Of a stretch of DNA of 64,000 bases, positions 16,547-24,631 are shown piece after piece (position 1 is the first letter of the stretch; each line of letters starts with the position of its first letter). The stretch comes from an uncultured Clostridia bacterium (lineage in GTDB: Bacteria > Bacillota > Clostridia > Christensenellales > Aristaeellaceae). The DNA lies in assembly GCA_934662505.1 (NCBI GenBank), contig CAKUKE010000007.1:1-64000 (forward strand), written 5' to 3'. Both the position numbers and the translations under genes were made by a program. The notes beneath the pieces are model-generated. The model had not been told where the DNA came from and did no database searches. It worked only from the letters and a program-made list of their open reading frames with translations.

Positions 16547-17587
16547 ATGGCACTGGGCAATCTTTTTTCTTCTCTGCGGGATAAAGTGGAAAACGCATTT
16601 ACCAACTTTTTTTACGCGGACAGCGATTATGTGGGGCAGCATGCGCCCGGCGCGCGGAGCGGGGCAGAAAACAGGGAGACCCCGCAGCCTGACCCCTACG
16701 TGAACGGCGCGTGGGAGCAGAACGAGCCGCAGGCGGCATACCAGCCAAATTATCAGCAGCCCCAGCAGGCGGCATATCAGCCAAATTACCAGCAGCCCCA
16801 GCAGGCGGCATACCAGCCAAATTACCAGCAGCCCCAGCAGACGGGGTATCAGCCCAATTACCAGCAGCCTCAGCAGGCGGCATATCAGCCCAATTGCCAG
16901 CAGCCTCAGCAGGCGGCATATCAGCCCAATTATCAGCAGCCCCAGCAGGCGGCATACCAGCAGAATTACCAGCAGACCCGGGAAGCCGCGCCCGAGCAGC
17001 CGGCGGAGAATAACATGGTCTACTTCCCCGGAACCGCAGCGCAGGAGGAAATGGTGCCCGATGTGCGGGTCATCAACGCCCGGGGCGTGGGGGACTGCTA
17101 CAGCGCCATCGCCCAGCTGCGTGCGGGGGATACGGTCATTCTGGTGATGGAAAACATCGCCGACCCCGCCGAAATGCGCCACTATGTGGACATGCTCTCC
17201 GGCGCGTGCTATTCCCTGCGGGGCACCATTACCAAGCTGAGCCGCCACGGCGCGTATCTGATCTGTCCTACCCGGGTGAAGGTGTACGTGGATGCGGCGA
17301 CCAATCAGCTCAACAGCGCGTCCACCCGTGCGCCCCAGCAGCGCCCCGTCATGGGGCAGCAGCCTGTGAACGGTCAGACCTACGCCGCGCCCCGGCAGAC
17401 CCGTGCCGCCGAGGGCGGCTTTGCCGCGCCTGAAAGCGCCTACCGTTCCCGGACGGCGTCTCCCGATCCCGGTCAGGCGGCCTATTATGCCCGCCCCGTG
17501 TTCCCGGACGCCCGGAACACCGCGACCCTGCAAAAGCAGACCTATAACGGCTACATGCCCGACATGCCTGCGGAACAGGCACTGTAA
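16547..17587 (+). CDS. sepF: Cell division protein SepF with a long repeat insertion
   Basis: SepF binds FtsZ and the membrane, bundles FtsZ filaments and supports septum formation. The N-terminus carries the short amphipathic membrane-binding helix expected (LGNLFSSLRDKVENAF). The conserved SepF domain is at about residues 165-262 (VPDVRVINARGVGDCYSAIAQL, then DTVILVMENIADP and LRGTITKLSRHGAYLI). Between them is a linker with seven 12-residue repeats of AAYQPNYQQPQQ type. A disordered tail of about 80 residues follows the domain. At 346 residues it is about twice the usual size. AGGAGG lies 9 bases before the ATG at 16547, and 30 bases separate it from the YggT gene. Confidence 0.93.
   Translation: MALGNLFSSLRDKVENAFTNFFYADSDYVGQHAPGARSGAENRETPQPDPYVNGAWEQNEPQAAYQPNYQQPQQAAYQPNYQQPQQAAYQPNYQQPQQTGYQPNYQQPQQAAYQPNCQQPQQAAYQPNYQQPQQAAYQQNYQQTREAAPEQPAENNMVYFPGTAAQEEMVPDVRVINARGVGDCYSAIAQLRAGDTVILVMENIADPAEMRHYVDMLSGACYSLRGTITKLSRHGAYLICPTRVKVYVDAATNQLNSASTRAPQQRPVMGQQPVNGQTYAAPRQTRAAEGGFAAPESAYRSRTASPDPGQAAYYARPVFPDARNTATLQKQTYNGYMPDMPAEQAL
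16733..16984 (+). repeat. Seven 36-bp in-frame tandem repeats in sepF
   Basis: Units begin every 36 bases from 16733 and encode AAYQPNYQQPQQ with minor changes (TG for AA, C for Y, and QTRE at the last end). The DNA is nearly identical between units, which points to recent expansion. Confidence 0.95.
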
Positions 17588-17617
17588 AAACCGTCCGTAC
17601 GAAAGGAGCGGGAGCCC

Positions 17618-17878
17618 ATGTTTTTTTTCAGACTGATCAAAACCCTGCTGTCGCTGTATACCCTGACGCTGATCGTCCATTTCCTTCTGCCCTACGTCGT
17701 GACGGTGCAGAAGCCCTGGATGGTGTGGCTGAGCAAGGTGTGCGAACCTGCCGAACGGGTGGGCAACAACCTGGCGGCCCGTCTTCTGCCCCGGAAGGAA
17801 TACAATGTGGATATGGGGCAGGTGCTGGCCATCGCCCTGTGCTTCATCCTGTCCATGATCGTCGGCTGGCTCGCCTGA
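17618..17878 (+). CDS. YggT family membrane protein
   Basis: This 86-residue protein has two hydrophobic helices (about residues 8-30 and 66-85) flanking a polar segment with PKEYNVDMGQVLAIA, as in the YggT family. YggT proteins sit between sepF and divIVA in Gram-positive division clusters and are linked to osmotic and division functions without a known biochemical activity. The usual RNA-binding YlmH gene that often follows is absent. GAAAGGAG precedes the ATG. Confidence 0.85.
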   Translation: MFFFRLIKTLLSLYTLTLIVHFLLPYVVTVQKPWMVWLSKVCEPAERVGNNLAARLLPRKEYNVDMGQVLAIALCFILSMIVGWLA

Positions 17879-17918
17879 CCGTGGGGCGGCAGCCATTGAA
17901 TGAAAGGAGCGTTTTCCC

Positions 17919-18431
17919 ATGCCCGTGACCGTAAGCCAGATTGAAAACAAGGAATTCAAAGTGAAGGTGCGGGGATATGACCCCGAAGAAGTGGACGCTT
18001 TTCTGGACGACATCTGCGATGAAATGATCGCCATGCAGGAGGAAATTGCCAACCTGCAGGGTCGTCTGCGCCGTCAGGCGCCCGCGCCCGCAGCGGCGCC
18101 CATTCCTGCGCCCCTGCCTGTAACGCCCGCGCCCGCGGCGGAAAACCGCAGCAGCGAAAGCGCGGAAGCCGCGCAGAAGCTGCTAGAGCGCGCCCAGAAG
18201 GTGTACGACGATACCGTGGCCGACGCCAAGCGGGAGGCCGAGCGGATCCTTGGCGGCGCCAAAGCCCGTCAGGACGGCGACACCGCCGCGCTGGAAGAAG
18301 AAAAGAAGCGGCTGGAGGAAGAAATCGACATGCTCAAGGCGGCGGCACGGGACTATCGCAACCGCTTTAACCAGCTGGTGGAAGACCAGCGGCACGTGCT
18401 GTCTGCTGAAAACGCGCTGTTCGACGATTGA
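17919..18431 (+). CDS. DivIVA domain-containing protein
   Basis: This 170-residue protein has the DivIVA N-terminal membrane-curvature-sensing domain (TVSQIENKEFKVKVRGYDPEEVDAFLDDI). An alanine/proline-rich hinge at about residues 50-80 separates it from a C-terminal coiled coil (residues about 88-165, QKLLERAQKVYDDTV and LEEEKKRLEEEIDML). DivIVA proteins assemble at division sites or poles and recruit partners. It closes the yggS-sepF-yggT-divIVA cluster. AAAGGAG precedes the ATG. Confidence 0.93.
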   Translation: MPVTVSQIENKEFKVKVRGYDPEEVDAFLDDICDEMIAMQEEIANLQGRLRRQAPAPAAAPIPAPLPVTPAPAAENRSSESAEAAQKLLERAQKVYDDTVADAKREAERILGGAKARQDGDTAALEEEKKRLEEEIDMLKAAARDYRNRFNQLVEDQRHVLSAENALFDD

Positions 18432-18445
18432 CGGAGGCGTCCGCC

Positions 18446-19318
18446 ATGCTGTACGGAGCCATTGAAGCCGGCGGCACCAAAATGGTGCTGGCGGCAGGAG
18501 ACGAAAACGGGCGCATTCTCCGGCGGGATACCCTGCCCACCCTGACCCCGGCGGAGACGGTGCCGAAGATGATCGCCTTTTTCCGGGAAACGGGCATTGC
18601 CGCGCTGGGGGTGGGGTGCTTCGGCCCGCTGGATCTGGACGCGGCTTCGCCGACCTACGGTTATATTACCGCCACGCCCAAGCTGGCATGGCGGAACTAC
18701 CCGATCCTGCCGGTGCTGCGGGAGGCGCTGGGGGTGCCCTGCGCGCTGGATACGGATGTAAACGCCGCCGCGCTGTGCGAGGCGCGGCTGGGCGCCGCCC
18801 GGGGTGTGAAAAATGCCCTGTACCTGACGGTGGGCACCGGCGTGGGCGGGGGCGTGTACTGCGAGGGACGGCTGGTGCACGGCGGCATGCACCCGGAATG
18901 GGGGCATTTTCTGCTGCGTCCCCGGGAGGACGACCCCATGCCTCAGGGTGTGTGTCCGTACCATGCGGGATGTGTGGAGGGGCTGGCAAGCGGCCCTGCC
19001 ATGGAAAAGCGCTGGGGCGTTTCCGCAAGGGAATTGCCGGCGGATCATCCTGCGTGGGATCTGGAGGCCTATTATCTGGCGCAGGTGTGCACTGTGGCGC
19101 TGATGACCCTGTCCACGGAGCGGATCATTCTGGGGGGCGGGGTGATGAGTCAGACCCGGCTGTTCCCCCTCATTCGCCGGAAGACGGCGGAAATGGTGAA
19201 CGGTTACCTGTCCGGCCGCCATGCGACGGCGCTGGAGGAGACCATCGTTCCCCCTGCCTGCTTCCCGGACAGCGGACTGGTGGGCTCGCTGCTGCTGGGC
19301 GTGGAAGCGCTGCGCTGA
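18446..19318 (+). CDS. ROK family sugar kinase, probable fructokinase
   Basis: This 290-residue ROK kinase probably phosphorylates fructose or a related hexose using ATP. The ATP-binding phosphate motif GAIEAGGTK starts at residue 4, the sugar-binding region contains DVNAAALCEARLGAA, and VGTGVGGGV follows. The zinc-site signature of the fructokinase subgroup is present as HPEWGH, then CPYHAGCVEGLASGP. ATG 18446 has ACGGAGG upstream and lies 14 bases after divIVA, so it may be transcribed with the division cluster. The substrate is inferred from subgroup motifs only. Confidence 0.9.
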   Translation: MLYGAIEAGGTKMVLAAGDENGRILRRDTLPTLTPAETVPKMIAFFRETGIAALGVGCFGPLDLDAASPTYGYITATPKLAWRNYPILPVLREALGVPCALDTDVNAAALCEARLGAARGVKNALYLTVGTGVGGGVYCEGRLVHGGMHPEWGHFLLRPREDDPMPQGVCPYHAGCVEGLASGPAMEKRWGVSARELPADHPAWDLEAYYLAQVCTVALMTLSTERIILGGGVMSQTRLFPLIRRKTAEMVNGYLSGRHATALEETIVPPACFPDSGLVGSLLLGVEALR

Positions 19319-19350
19319 AGCGGCTGAAGGTTCAGAATCAGACGCATTAT

Positions 19351-19386
19351 AAAAAGACCGTATGCCGGAGGGCGTACGGTCTTTTC
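19351..19386. terminator. Bidirectional terminator between the ROK kinase and uppP
   Basis: AAAAAGACCGTATGCC pairs, with one mismatch, with GGCGTACGGTCTTTT around a GGAG loop. A/T runs on both sides suit both converging genes. Confidence 0.9.
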
Positions 19387-19448
19387 TGACGGCGGGAGAA
19401 GGGGGCGCGGGATGCGTTGGCGCGCCGCAGCCCGCTCCCGGACGGCGG

Positions 19449-20282
19449 TCATCCCATGAACGGCAGCGCGGGCAGCCACGAGGCGCCCGTCAATTGCAGC
19501 ACGATGACGACCGCGCCCAGCACGCCCATGTACAGAGCAAACCAGTAAAAGGAGATGCGGTTGATGAGCCGCAGCATGTAGCGGATGGCCAGAAAGCCGC
19601 AGACGGCGGCCAGCAGCACGCCCACCACGACGGGCAGCAGGTTGGCACTCAGCACGGAGAAGGTGCCGCTTTCCACGGCGCTCTTGCCCTCCACCAGCAG
19701 GCTGCCCAGAATGGCCGGCGCGCTCATCATGAAGGAGAATTTGGCGGCCTTTTCACGGTTCAGACCGCTGGCGACGCCGCCCAGCAGGGTGGAGCCGCTG
19801 CGGCTGACGCCGGGCAGAATGGCCACCGCCTGCATCAGACCCATGGCCGCGGCGTGCTTGACCCCCACCTCCTGATCGCAGGCTGCGTGACGGCCTTTTT
19901 TGCTCAGCCGCTCGGTCAGCACAAGGAACAGGGCGGTGATCAGGAAGGCGATGCCCAGAAAACCGTTGCCGAACAGCGCGTCCATGGCGTCGCCCAGCAG
20001 CAGCGCCGCAATGAGGGCGGGCACGGAAGCGATAATCAGCAGCCCCAGCAGCCTGGAGCGGAACAGGTGCCGGAGCATGTTCCACCAGTCCTGCCAGAAG
20101 ACCACGACCACCGCGGCCAGCGTGCCCACGTGCAGCAGCACGGTCAGAAGCAGCATCACGCTGCCGTCGCCGGACAGCCCCATCAGGTGCTGCGCCAGCT
20201 CCAGATGCCCGCTGGAGGAGATGGGCAGAAATTCCGCCAGACCCTGGACAATACCCAGTACGGCTGCCTGAAATACGTTCAT
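19449..20282 (-). CDS. uppP: Undecaprenyl-diphosphatase UppP (BacA)
   Basis: UppP is a multi-pass membrane phosphatase that recycles undecaprenyl diphosphate to the monophosphate carrier for cell-wall synthesis and gives bacitracin tolerance. The 277 residues have about eight helices and both signature regions: GLAEFLPISSSGHL at residues 14-27 and the phosphatase motif PGVSRSGST in the middle. The start at 20282 (MNVFQAAVLG) is chosen because AAAGGAAG precedes it; an upstream in-frame extension lacks a site. It is transcribed alone from a minus-strand promoter. Confidence 0.95.
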   Translation of the reverse strand: MNVFQAAVLGIVQGLAEFLPISSSGHLELAQHLMGLSGDGSVMLLLTVLLHVGTLAAVVVVFWQDWWNMLRHLFRSRLLGLLIIASVPALIAALLLGDAMDALFGNGFLGIAFLITALFLVLTERLSKKGRHAACDQEVGVKHAAAMGLMQAVAILPGVSRSGSTLLGGVASGLNREKAAKFSFMMSAPAILGSLLVEGKSAVESGTFSVLSANLLPVVVGVLLAAVCGFLAIRYMLRLINRISFYWFALYMGVLGAVVIVLQLTGASWLPALPFMG

Positions 20283-20328
20283 GAAAAGACTTCCTTTCCT
20301 GTCTGAACAGATCAGCATTGACGGGTCA

Positions 20329-20357
20329 AGCATACCATATTTTTCCTCCTTCCGCAA
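20329..20357 (-). promoter_or_regulatory. Probable promoter of uppP
   Basis: On the minus strand TTGCGG (20357-20352) and TATGCT (20334-20329) are separated by 17 bases, about 45 bases before the start codon. Confidence 0.6.
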
Positions 20358-20419
20358 CGCGTGAGGAGAAAACGGATTGTAAAAAGTTGCGCCCGCCCCC
20401 GGGAGAGGTCTTCACGCAC

Positions 20420-20448
20420 TTGAAAAAAAAGACGGTTTGGGGCATAAT
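20420..20448 (+). promoter_or_regulatory. Promoter of the vanW gene pair
   Basis: TTGAAA (20420-20425) and CATAAT (20443-20448) are spaced 17 bases apart, 35 bases before the first VanW start. Confidence 0.75.
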
Positions 20449-20483
20449 AGGAAAGGATTAACCAGTTTGGAGGAAAAAGGCGC

Positions 20484-21485
20484 GTGAAACACTTGAAACG
20501 GGCGCTGTGCCTGCTGGCGGCGCTGTGCCTGCTGTGCCCGCTGGCCGCTTCGGCCAAGGAGGGGCTGTATACTGCCATCATCACAAGGAATTATCCGGAC
20601 AGCACCACCAGAGTCTATGCGCAGATGGACAAAAACAGCACCGTGCTGACCCAGCTCAACCCCGGCGCCAAGCTGGTGATCACCGCGGTGTATCCCGGCT
20701 GGGTGGAAGTGCAGCGGGGAAACAACGGGGTGGGGTATATCCTGCGTCACCGGGTGGACAACGTGGAGCCCATCGACCCGGTGAACACGCCCCACTACGG
20801 GGTGGAGTTTAATCAGTACTACACCGTCATTTCTCAGGATACGCTGGTCTACAGCGAGAAAAGCCGCACGTCGGAGACCCTTTCTGCCCTGACCCCCGGG
20901 GCAAAGGTGGCCTTTGTGGGCATGGAGGACGGCTGGGGCAAGCTGGTCTACAAGCGCCAGTACGGCTACATTGATACCCGCGACCTGAGCGTGCTCTACC
21001 CTGTGGCGAAAAATGCGGAGCTGGAGGGCAGCGACGAAATGCCCATCGCCGTGTACATGTCCTTCTTCAGCGATAATCCGCCCCGCATTCACAACCTGGC
21101 GCACTGCTGCGAGCGGCTCAACCGGGTGATGCAGCCGGGCGAGAGTCTGGACTTTAACGGTCAGGTGGGCCCGTTTTCGCTGGCCAACGGGTTCCAGAAC
21201 GCGCCCATTCTGGTGGACGGTAAAACGGTGATGGGGCCGGGCGGCGGCTCCTGCCAGATCTCCAGCACCCTGTACAACGCTGTGCTGCAATTGCCCGGCA
21301 TCACCGTGCTGGAACGCCACCCCCACGGCGCCAATGGGGCCACCTATCTGCCCCACGGTACCGACGCGTCCTCCGGCGCGCTGAACTTCCGCATCCAGAA
21401 CGATTATGATTTCCCCATCCGGATTGACGCGTCCCTGCAGGATCTGGCGCTGTTCATGGCGATTTACAAGGAGGCAACTCAATGA
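20484..21485 (+). CDS. Secreted SH3 and VanW domain protein, first copy
   Basis: This 333-residue exported protein has a signal peptide (LKRALCLLAALCLLCPLAASA) and two SH3-like repeats at about residues 28-90 and 105-165. A C-terminal VanW domain (about 185-325) has PGESLDFNGQVGP and GGGSCQISSTLYNAVLQLPGI, broken here for brevity. VanW occurs in vancomycin-resistance clusters and many Firmicute envelope proteins, but its activity is not established; the conserved cysteine in GGSCQ suggests a structural or catalytic role. The GTG start at 20484 follows TGGAGGAAAA. It overlaps the next paralogue by four bases, so the two are translationally coupled. Confidence 0.88.
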   Translation: MKHLKRALCLLAALCLLCPLAASAKEGLYTAIITRNYPDSTTRVYAQMDKNSTVLTQLNPGAKLVITAVYPGWVEVQRGNNGVGYILRHRVDNVEPIDPVNTPHYGVEFNQYYTVISQDTLVYSEKSRTSETLSALTPGAKVAFVGMEDGWGKLVYKRQYGYIDTRDLSVLYPVAKNAELEGSDEMPIAVYMSFFSDNPPRIHNLAHCCERLNRVMQPGESLDFNGQVGPFSLANGFQNAPILVDGKTVMGPGGGSCQISSTLYNAVLQLPGITVLERHPHGANGATYLPHGTDASSGALNFRIQNDYDFPIRIDASLQDLALFMAIYKEATQ

Positions 21486-22486
21486 AGAGGATACTGGCGC
21501 TGTGTCTGGCGCTGTGCTGCGTTTTTTCCGTTCCCCTTGCCCGCGCAGGGGCGGAGGACGACGCGCCCGCCTATACGGGCGTGACCCGGGTGGCGTGCAA
21601 CATCCGCGCTGAAATGGATAAGAATTCCGCCGCGGTGGGGCAGATCCCCGCAGGGAAAAGGTTCGACATGTACTGGTGCGAGCCGACCTGGGCGTACGTG
21701 CGCTACAACGGCAAAACGGGCTACATCCGCCGCTCCTGCATTGAGCACGCCGAGCCGGTCGACCCTTCCACGACCCCGCCCTACGGGGTGGAGGTGTACG
21801 CCTATACCGCCGTGATGGCCGGGGATGCGCCCGTCATGAGCCAGATTGGCGGCGGGGAGACCCTCATCACCCTGCATGAAGGAGCGCGGGTGGCGCTCAT
21901 CGGGCTGGAAAACGGCTGGGGCAAGCTGGTCTATCACCGCCAGTACGCCTACATTGACAGCCGGTGCTTTGCTTCCCTCCTGCCTACGTGGCGGGACGCG
22001 GAAAGCGCGGGGACGGACGCGCCCATCGCCGCCTTCGTATCCTTTTACAAGATTACCACGGACGAGGCGAATCTGGGACGGATGGAGAACATCCGGGTGG
22101 CCTGCGAAAAAATGTCGCAGATCGTGTTTCAGCCCGGCGAAGGGCTGGATTTCAACAAGCAGATCGGCCCCTACAACAAAAACAACGGATACTTCCCCGC
22201 CATTGTGCTGGTGGACGGCAAAAGCACGCTGGGCTACGGCGGCGGCACCTGTCAGGTGAGCAGCACCCTGTACAACACCGTGCTGCAGCTGCCCGGGCTG
22301 ACCGTCACCATGCGCCGCGCCCACGGCCCCTCCGGCGCCAGTTACCTGCCTCACGGGGTGGACGCCGCGGTGGGCAACAGCAAGATCAATTTCAAATTCC
22401 GCAACGATTATGCTTTCCCGGTGCGCATCGACGCGTCCGCACAGGACGGCGCGCTCTACATTGCGATCTATAAAGTACAGGAATAA
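21482..22486 (+). CDS. Secreted SH3 and VanW domain protein, second copy
   Basis: This 334-residue paralogue of the preceding protein has the same layout: signal peptide (residues 1-23), two SH3-like units, and a VanW domain with PGEGLDFNKQIGPY and GGGTCQVSSTLYNTV. The sequences align over their whole length but differ at many positions, so the duplication is old. The ATG overlaps the upstream stop in an ATGA arrangement. The pair probably acts in the cell envelope; no partner is evident nearby. Confidence 0.88.
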   Translation: MKRILALCLALCCVFSVPLARAGAEDDAPAYTGVTRVACNIRAEMDKNSAAVGQIPAGKRFDMYWCEPTWAYVRYNGKTGYIRRSCIEHAEPVDPSTTPPYGVEVYAYTAVMAGDAPVMSQIGGGETLITLHEGARVALIGLENGWGKLVYHRQYAYIDSRCFASLLPTWRDAESAGTDAPIAAFVSFYKITTDEANLGRMENIRVACEKMSQIVFQPGEGLDFNKQIGPYNKNNGYFPAIVLVDGKSTLGYGGGTCQVSSTLYNTVLQLPGLTVTMRRAHGPSGASYLPHGVDAAVGNSKINFKFRNDYAFPVRIDASAQDGALYIAIYKVQE

Positions 22487-22501
22487 ATGGAGGGATACGG
22501 A

Positions 22502-22891
22502 ATGATCAAGGGCATTCATCATGTGGCGCTGCGCTGCTGCGGCAGGGAGCAGTTTGACCGGACGGTGCATTTTTACCGGGACGTGCTGGGGCTCAGGCCG
22601 TTCAGGGCATGGGGCGAAGGGGATAACGCCGCCGTCATGCTGTCGACGGGCAACGGCTGTCTGGAGATTTTTGCCAACGGGAAGGAACCCATGCCCCAGG
22701 GCGTGTGGCTGCATGTGGCGCTGGCGACGGACAACACCGACGATTGCATCCGCCGGGTGCGGGAAGCGGGCTATGAAGTGCATATTCCGCCGCAGGATGT
22801 GGACATCGCCTCCGAGCCCGTCTACCCGGTGCGGATTGCGTTCTGCCACGGACCGGCAGGGGAAGAAGTGGAGTTTTTTCAGGAACGGTAA
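22502..22891 (+). CDS. VOC (glyoxalase/dioxygenase) family protein
   Basis: This 129-residue single-domain VOC protein starts IKGIHHVALRC, carries HFYRDVLGLRPF, and ends with GPAGEEVEFFQE. The paired beta-alpha-beta-beta-beta modules of this family usually bind a divalent metal. Candidate metal ligands are the N-terminal His and the C-terminal Glu in EEVEFF. The substrate is not predictable. GGAGGG lies 7 bases before ATG 22502, which is preferred over the ATG at 22487. It may be co-transcribed with the vanW pair (gap 15 bases). Confidence 0.85.
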   Translation: MIKGIHHVALRCCGREQFDRTVHFYRDVLGLRPFRAWGEGDNAAVMLSTGNGCLEIFANGKEPMPQGVWLHVALATDNTDDCIRRVREAGYEVHIPPQDVDIASEPVYPVRIAFCHGPAGEEVEFFQER

Positions 22892-22905
22892 AAAGAACCG
22901 GCAGG

Positions 22906-22944
22906 AAAGCCGCTTTTGCACAGGGGTGCGAAGGCGGCTTTTTT
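22906..22944 (+). terminator. Terminator after the VOC gene
   Basis: AAAGCCGC pairs with GCGGCTTT, extended by partial pairing inside, and ends in a six-base T-run. Confidence 0.85.
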
Positions 22945-23056
22945 GCTGCGCGCTGCACCGGGACGGCAGCAGACAACAGGAAGATAACCGGCGGCCGGGG
23001 CAGCGTGCTGCGCCGGGGACAGGGCGCGTAAACGCGCCTGCGGAGGAAAAAAACGG

Positions 23057-23228
23057 TTCCGCCGTCTGCGGGCTTCACGTCCGGCACGGTCAAAGCGCGT
23101 TTGCGGGGGAGTGGTTCTGCCGCCTACGGCTTCACGTCCGGCACGGTCAAAGCGCGTTTGCGGGGGAGTGGTTCTGCCGCCTACGGCTTCACGTCCGGTA
23201 CGGTCAAAACACGCCTGCGGGGAGAACG
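23057..23228 (+). repeat. Three tandem copies of a 57-bp GC-rich repeat
   Basis: Copies start at 23057, 23115 and 23172. The core CTTCACGTCCGGCACGG recurs at 23073, 23130 and 23187. The first two copies share a long identical stretch; the third is diverged at its end. All frames stay open because the unit length is a multiple of three, but no start or protein homology supports coding. Confidence 0.9.
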
Positions 23229-23434
23229 GACACGGTGCATCGAGGGGCTGTTCTGCATTGAAAAAGGTGTTTTCCCAAGGGGGCGGGCGGAGTACCTTCG
23301 GGGCGCGCGCGTCGGGGCGCAATGGCATTCTGACCGTCAGCTGCTGCGTGAAAACGGAAAAGCAACAATGTTAATTTTCTCATGGGGCACGGTCGGAAGC
23401 AAGAAATGTACCGTAAAGAAGAGGAATATAGGAA

Positions 23435-23446
23435 TATCGTACGATA
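23435..23446. promoter_or_regulatory. Palindrome upstream of the sugar importer promoter
   Basis: TATCGTACGATA is a perfect 12-bp palindrome located about 30 bases upstream of the -35 box, flanked by GGAATAT motifs at 23423, 23431 and 23451. It is a candidate activator or repressor site. Confidence 0.4.
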
Positions 23447-23474
23447 AAAAGGAATATAATCCTATTGAAAACGA

Positions 23475-23503
23475 TTGACAATCAGCACAGAAAAGCGTAT
23501 AAT
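23475..23503 (+). promoter_or_regulatory. Perfect consensus sigma-A promoter of the sugar importer operon
   Basis: TTGACA (23475-23480), a 17-base spacer, and TATAAT (23498-23503). It is the only fully consensus promoter seen in the window and sits in strikingly AT-rich DNA. Confidence 0.92.
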
Positions 23504-23676
23504 ATCATCATAAAAAGTTAACAAAAATCATTTTCGCTAACCTCGTGCAAATGACAAATTGAGCAAATAACTTCCAAATCGACCATTTTGCAAAACTGCC
23601 GCCGACCAGCTGTTTTTTCTCTTTTTTATCTGATCTGCGCATTCTGTTTTCCGGCAAGACGAGGGGAGGAAGGAAT

Positions 23677-24618
23677 TTGATTAAATCCGTCAATCCGATT
23701 CGGCAGAGCCCTAAAAAGAGTTTCTGGCAGAAAATGCGGGGAAACTGGGATCTGCTTTTGTTCTGCCTGCCCGGCATGATCATCACGCTGATCTATCATT
23801 ACTATCCCATCTACGGGGTGCAGATCGCCTTCCGGAAGTTCAAACCCAAACGGGGCATATGGGGCAGCCAGTGGGTGGGGCTGGACAACTTTGTCCGTTT
23901 TTTCCGGTCGGCCAACGCCTGGCCCACCATCCGCAACACGCTGGTGCTGAGCGTCTATTCGCTGGCGGCCGCCTTTCCCGTGGCGGTCGTGCTGGCGCTC
24001 ATGCTCAACTCCCTGCGGCACCGCCGCTACCGCCGTCTGATCCAGATGGTCACCTATGCGCCCCATTTCATTTCCACCGTGGTCATGTGCGGTATGCTGA
24101 TGCTGTTCCTTTCCGTCCGTACGGGGGCGGTCAACACCATCATCAAAATGATGGGGGGCGAGGCCATCAACTTTATGGGCAAAAGCTACATGTGGCGGCA
24201 CATTTATGTGTGGAGCGGGGTGTGGCAGTCCATGGGCTGGTCGTCGGTCATTTATTTCGCCGCCCTTTCCGGGGTGTCGCCGGAGTATCATGAGGCCGCC
24301 ATCGTGGACGGCGCCACCAAGTTCCAGCGCATTGTGCACATTGACATCCCCTTTCTGGTGCCCACCATGACCATGCTGCTCATTCTCAACTGCGGCAGCA
24401 TCCTGTCAGTGGGCTTTGAAAAGGCCTATGCGCTGCAGAATGACCTGAATATCGGCGTATCCGAGATCATTTCCACCTACGTGTACAAGATCGGTCTGAT
24501 CCAGCGGGACGTGTCCTTTTCCACCGCCATCGACCTGTTCAATTCCGTGGTCAATTCCATCCTGCTGGTAACGGTGAACGCAATCACCCGGAAAATGGGT
24601 GACAACAGTCTGTTCTGA
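23677..24618 (+). CDS. Carbohydrate ABC transporter permease, LplB type
   Basis: This 313-residue permease of the LplB/YteP group has six membrane helices and an EAA loop, EAAIVDGATKFQRIVHIDIP. These importers bring in oligosaccharides or related large sugars with a lipoprotein binding protein and a shared MsmX-like ATPase. Family-typical stretches are LLLFCLPGMIITLIYHYYPIYGV broken into a helix, and LNIGVSEIISTYVYKIG near the end. The start is TTG at 23677, supported by GGGGAGG 7 bases upstream; there is no better ATG. It is the first gene of a three-gene operon. Confidence 0.92.
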   Translation: MIKSVNPIRQSPKKSFWQKMRGNWDLLLFCLPGMIITLIYHYYPIYGVQIAFRKFKPKRGIWGSQWVGLDNFVRFFRSANAWPTIRNTLVLSVYSLAAAFPVAVVLALMLNSLRHRRYRRLIQMVTYAPHFISTVVMCGMLMLFLSVRTGAVNTIIKMMGGEAINFMGKSYMWRHIYVWSGVWQSMGWSSVIYFAALSGVSPEYHEAAIVDGATKFQRIVHIDIPFLVPTMTMLLILNCGSILSVGFEKAYALQNDLNIGVSEIISTYVYKIGLIQRDVSFSTAIDLFNSVVNSILLVTVNAITRKMGDNSLF

Positions 24619-24631
24619 GGGGAGGGCGCGT

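Larger units (their letters stand above)
22892..23676 (+). other. Long intergenic region: terminator, 57-bp repeats and AT-rich promoter island
   Basis: No supported gene. In order it holds a terminator (22906-22944), a GC-rich tandem array (23057-23228), a stretch with no recognised signal (23229-23380), an AT-rich zone with three GGAATAT motifs and a 12-bp palindrome, a perfect consensus promoter and a leader of about 165 bases. Confidence 0.7.

Noticed and set aside
22892..23260. CRISPR-like array suspected from the regular repeats
   Set aside because: Units are contiguous at about 57 bp with no unique spacers and no cas genes in the window.
23101..23478. Frame of 125 codons through the 57-bp repeats
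   Set aside because: Open only because the unit length is a multiple of three; no homology, and it runs into the promoter.
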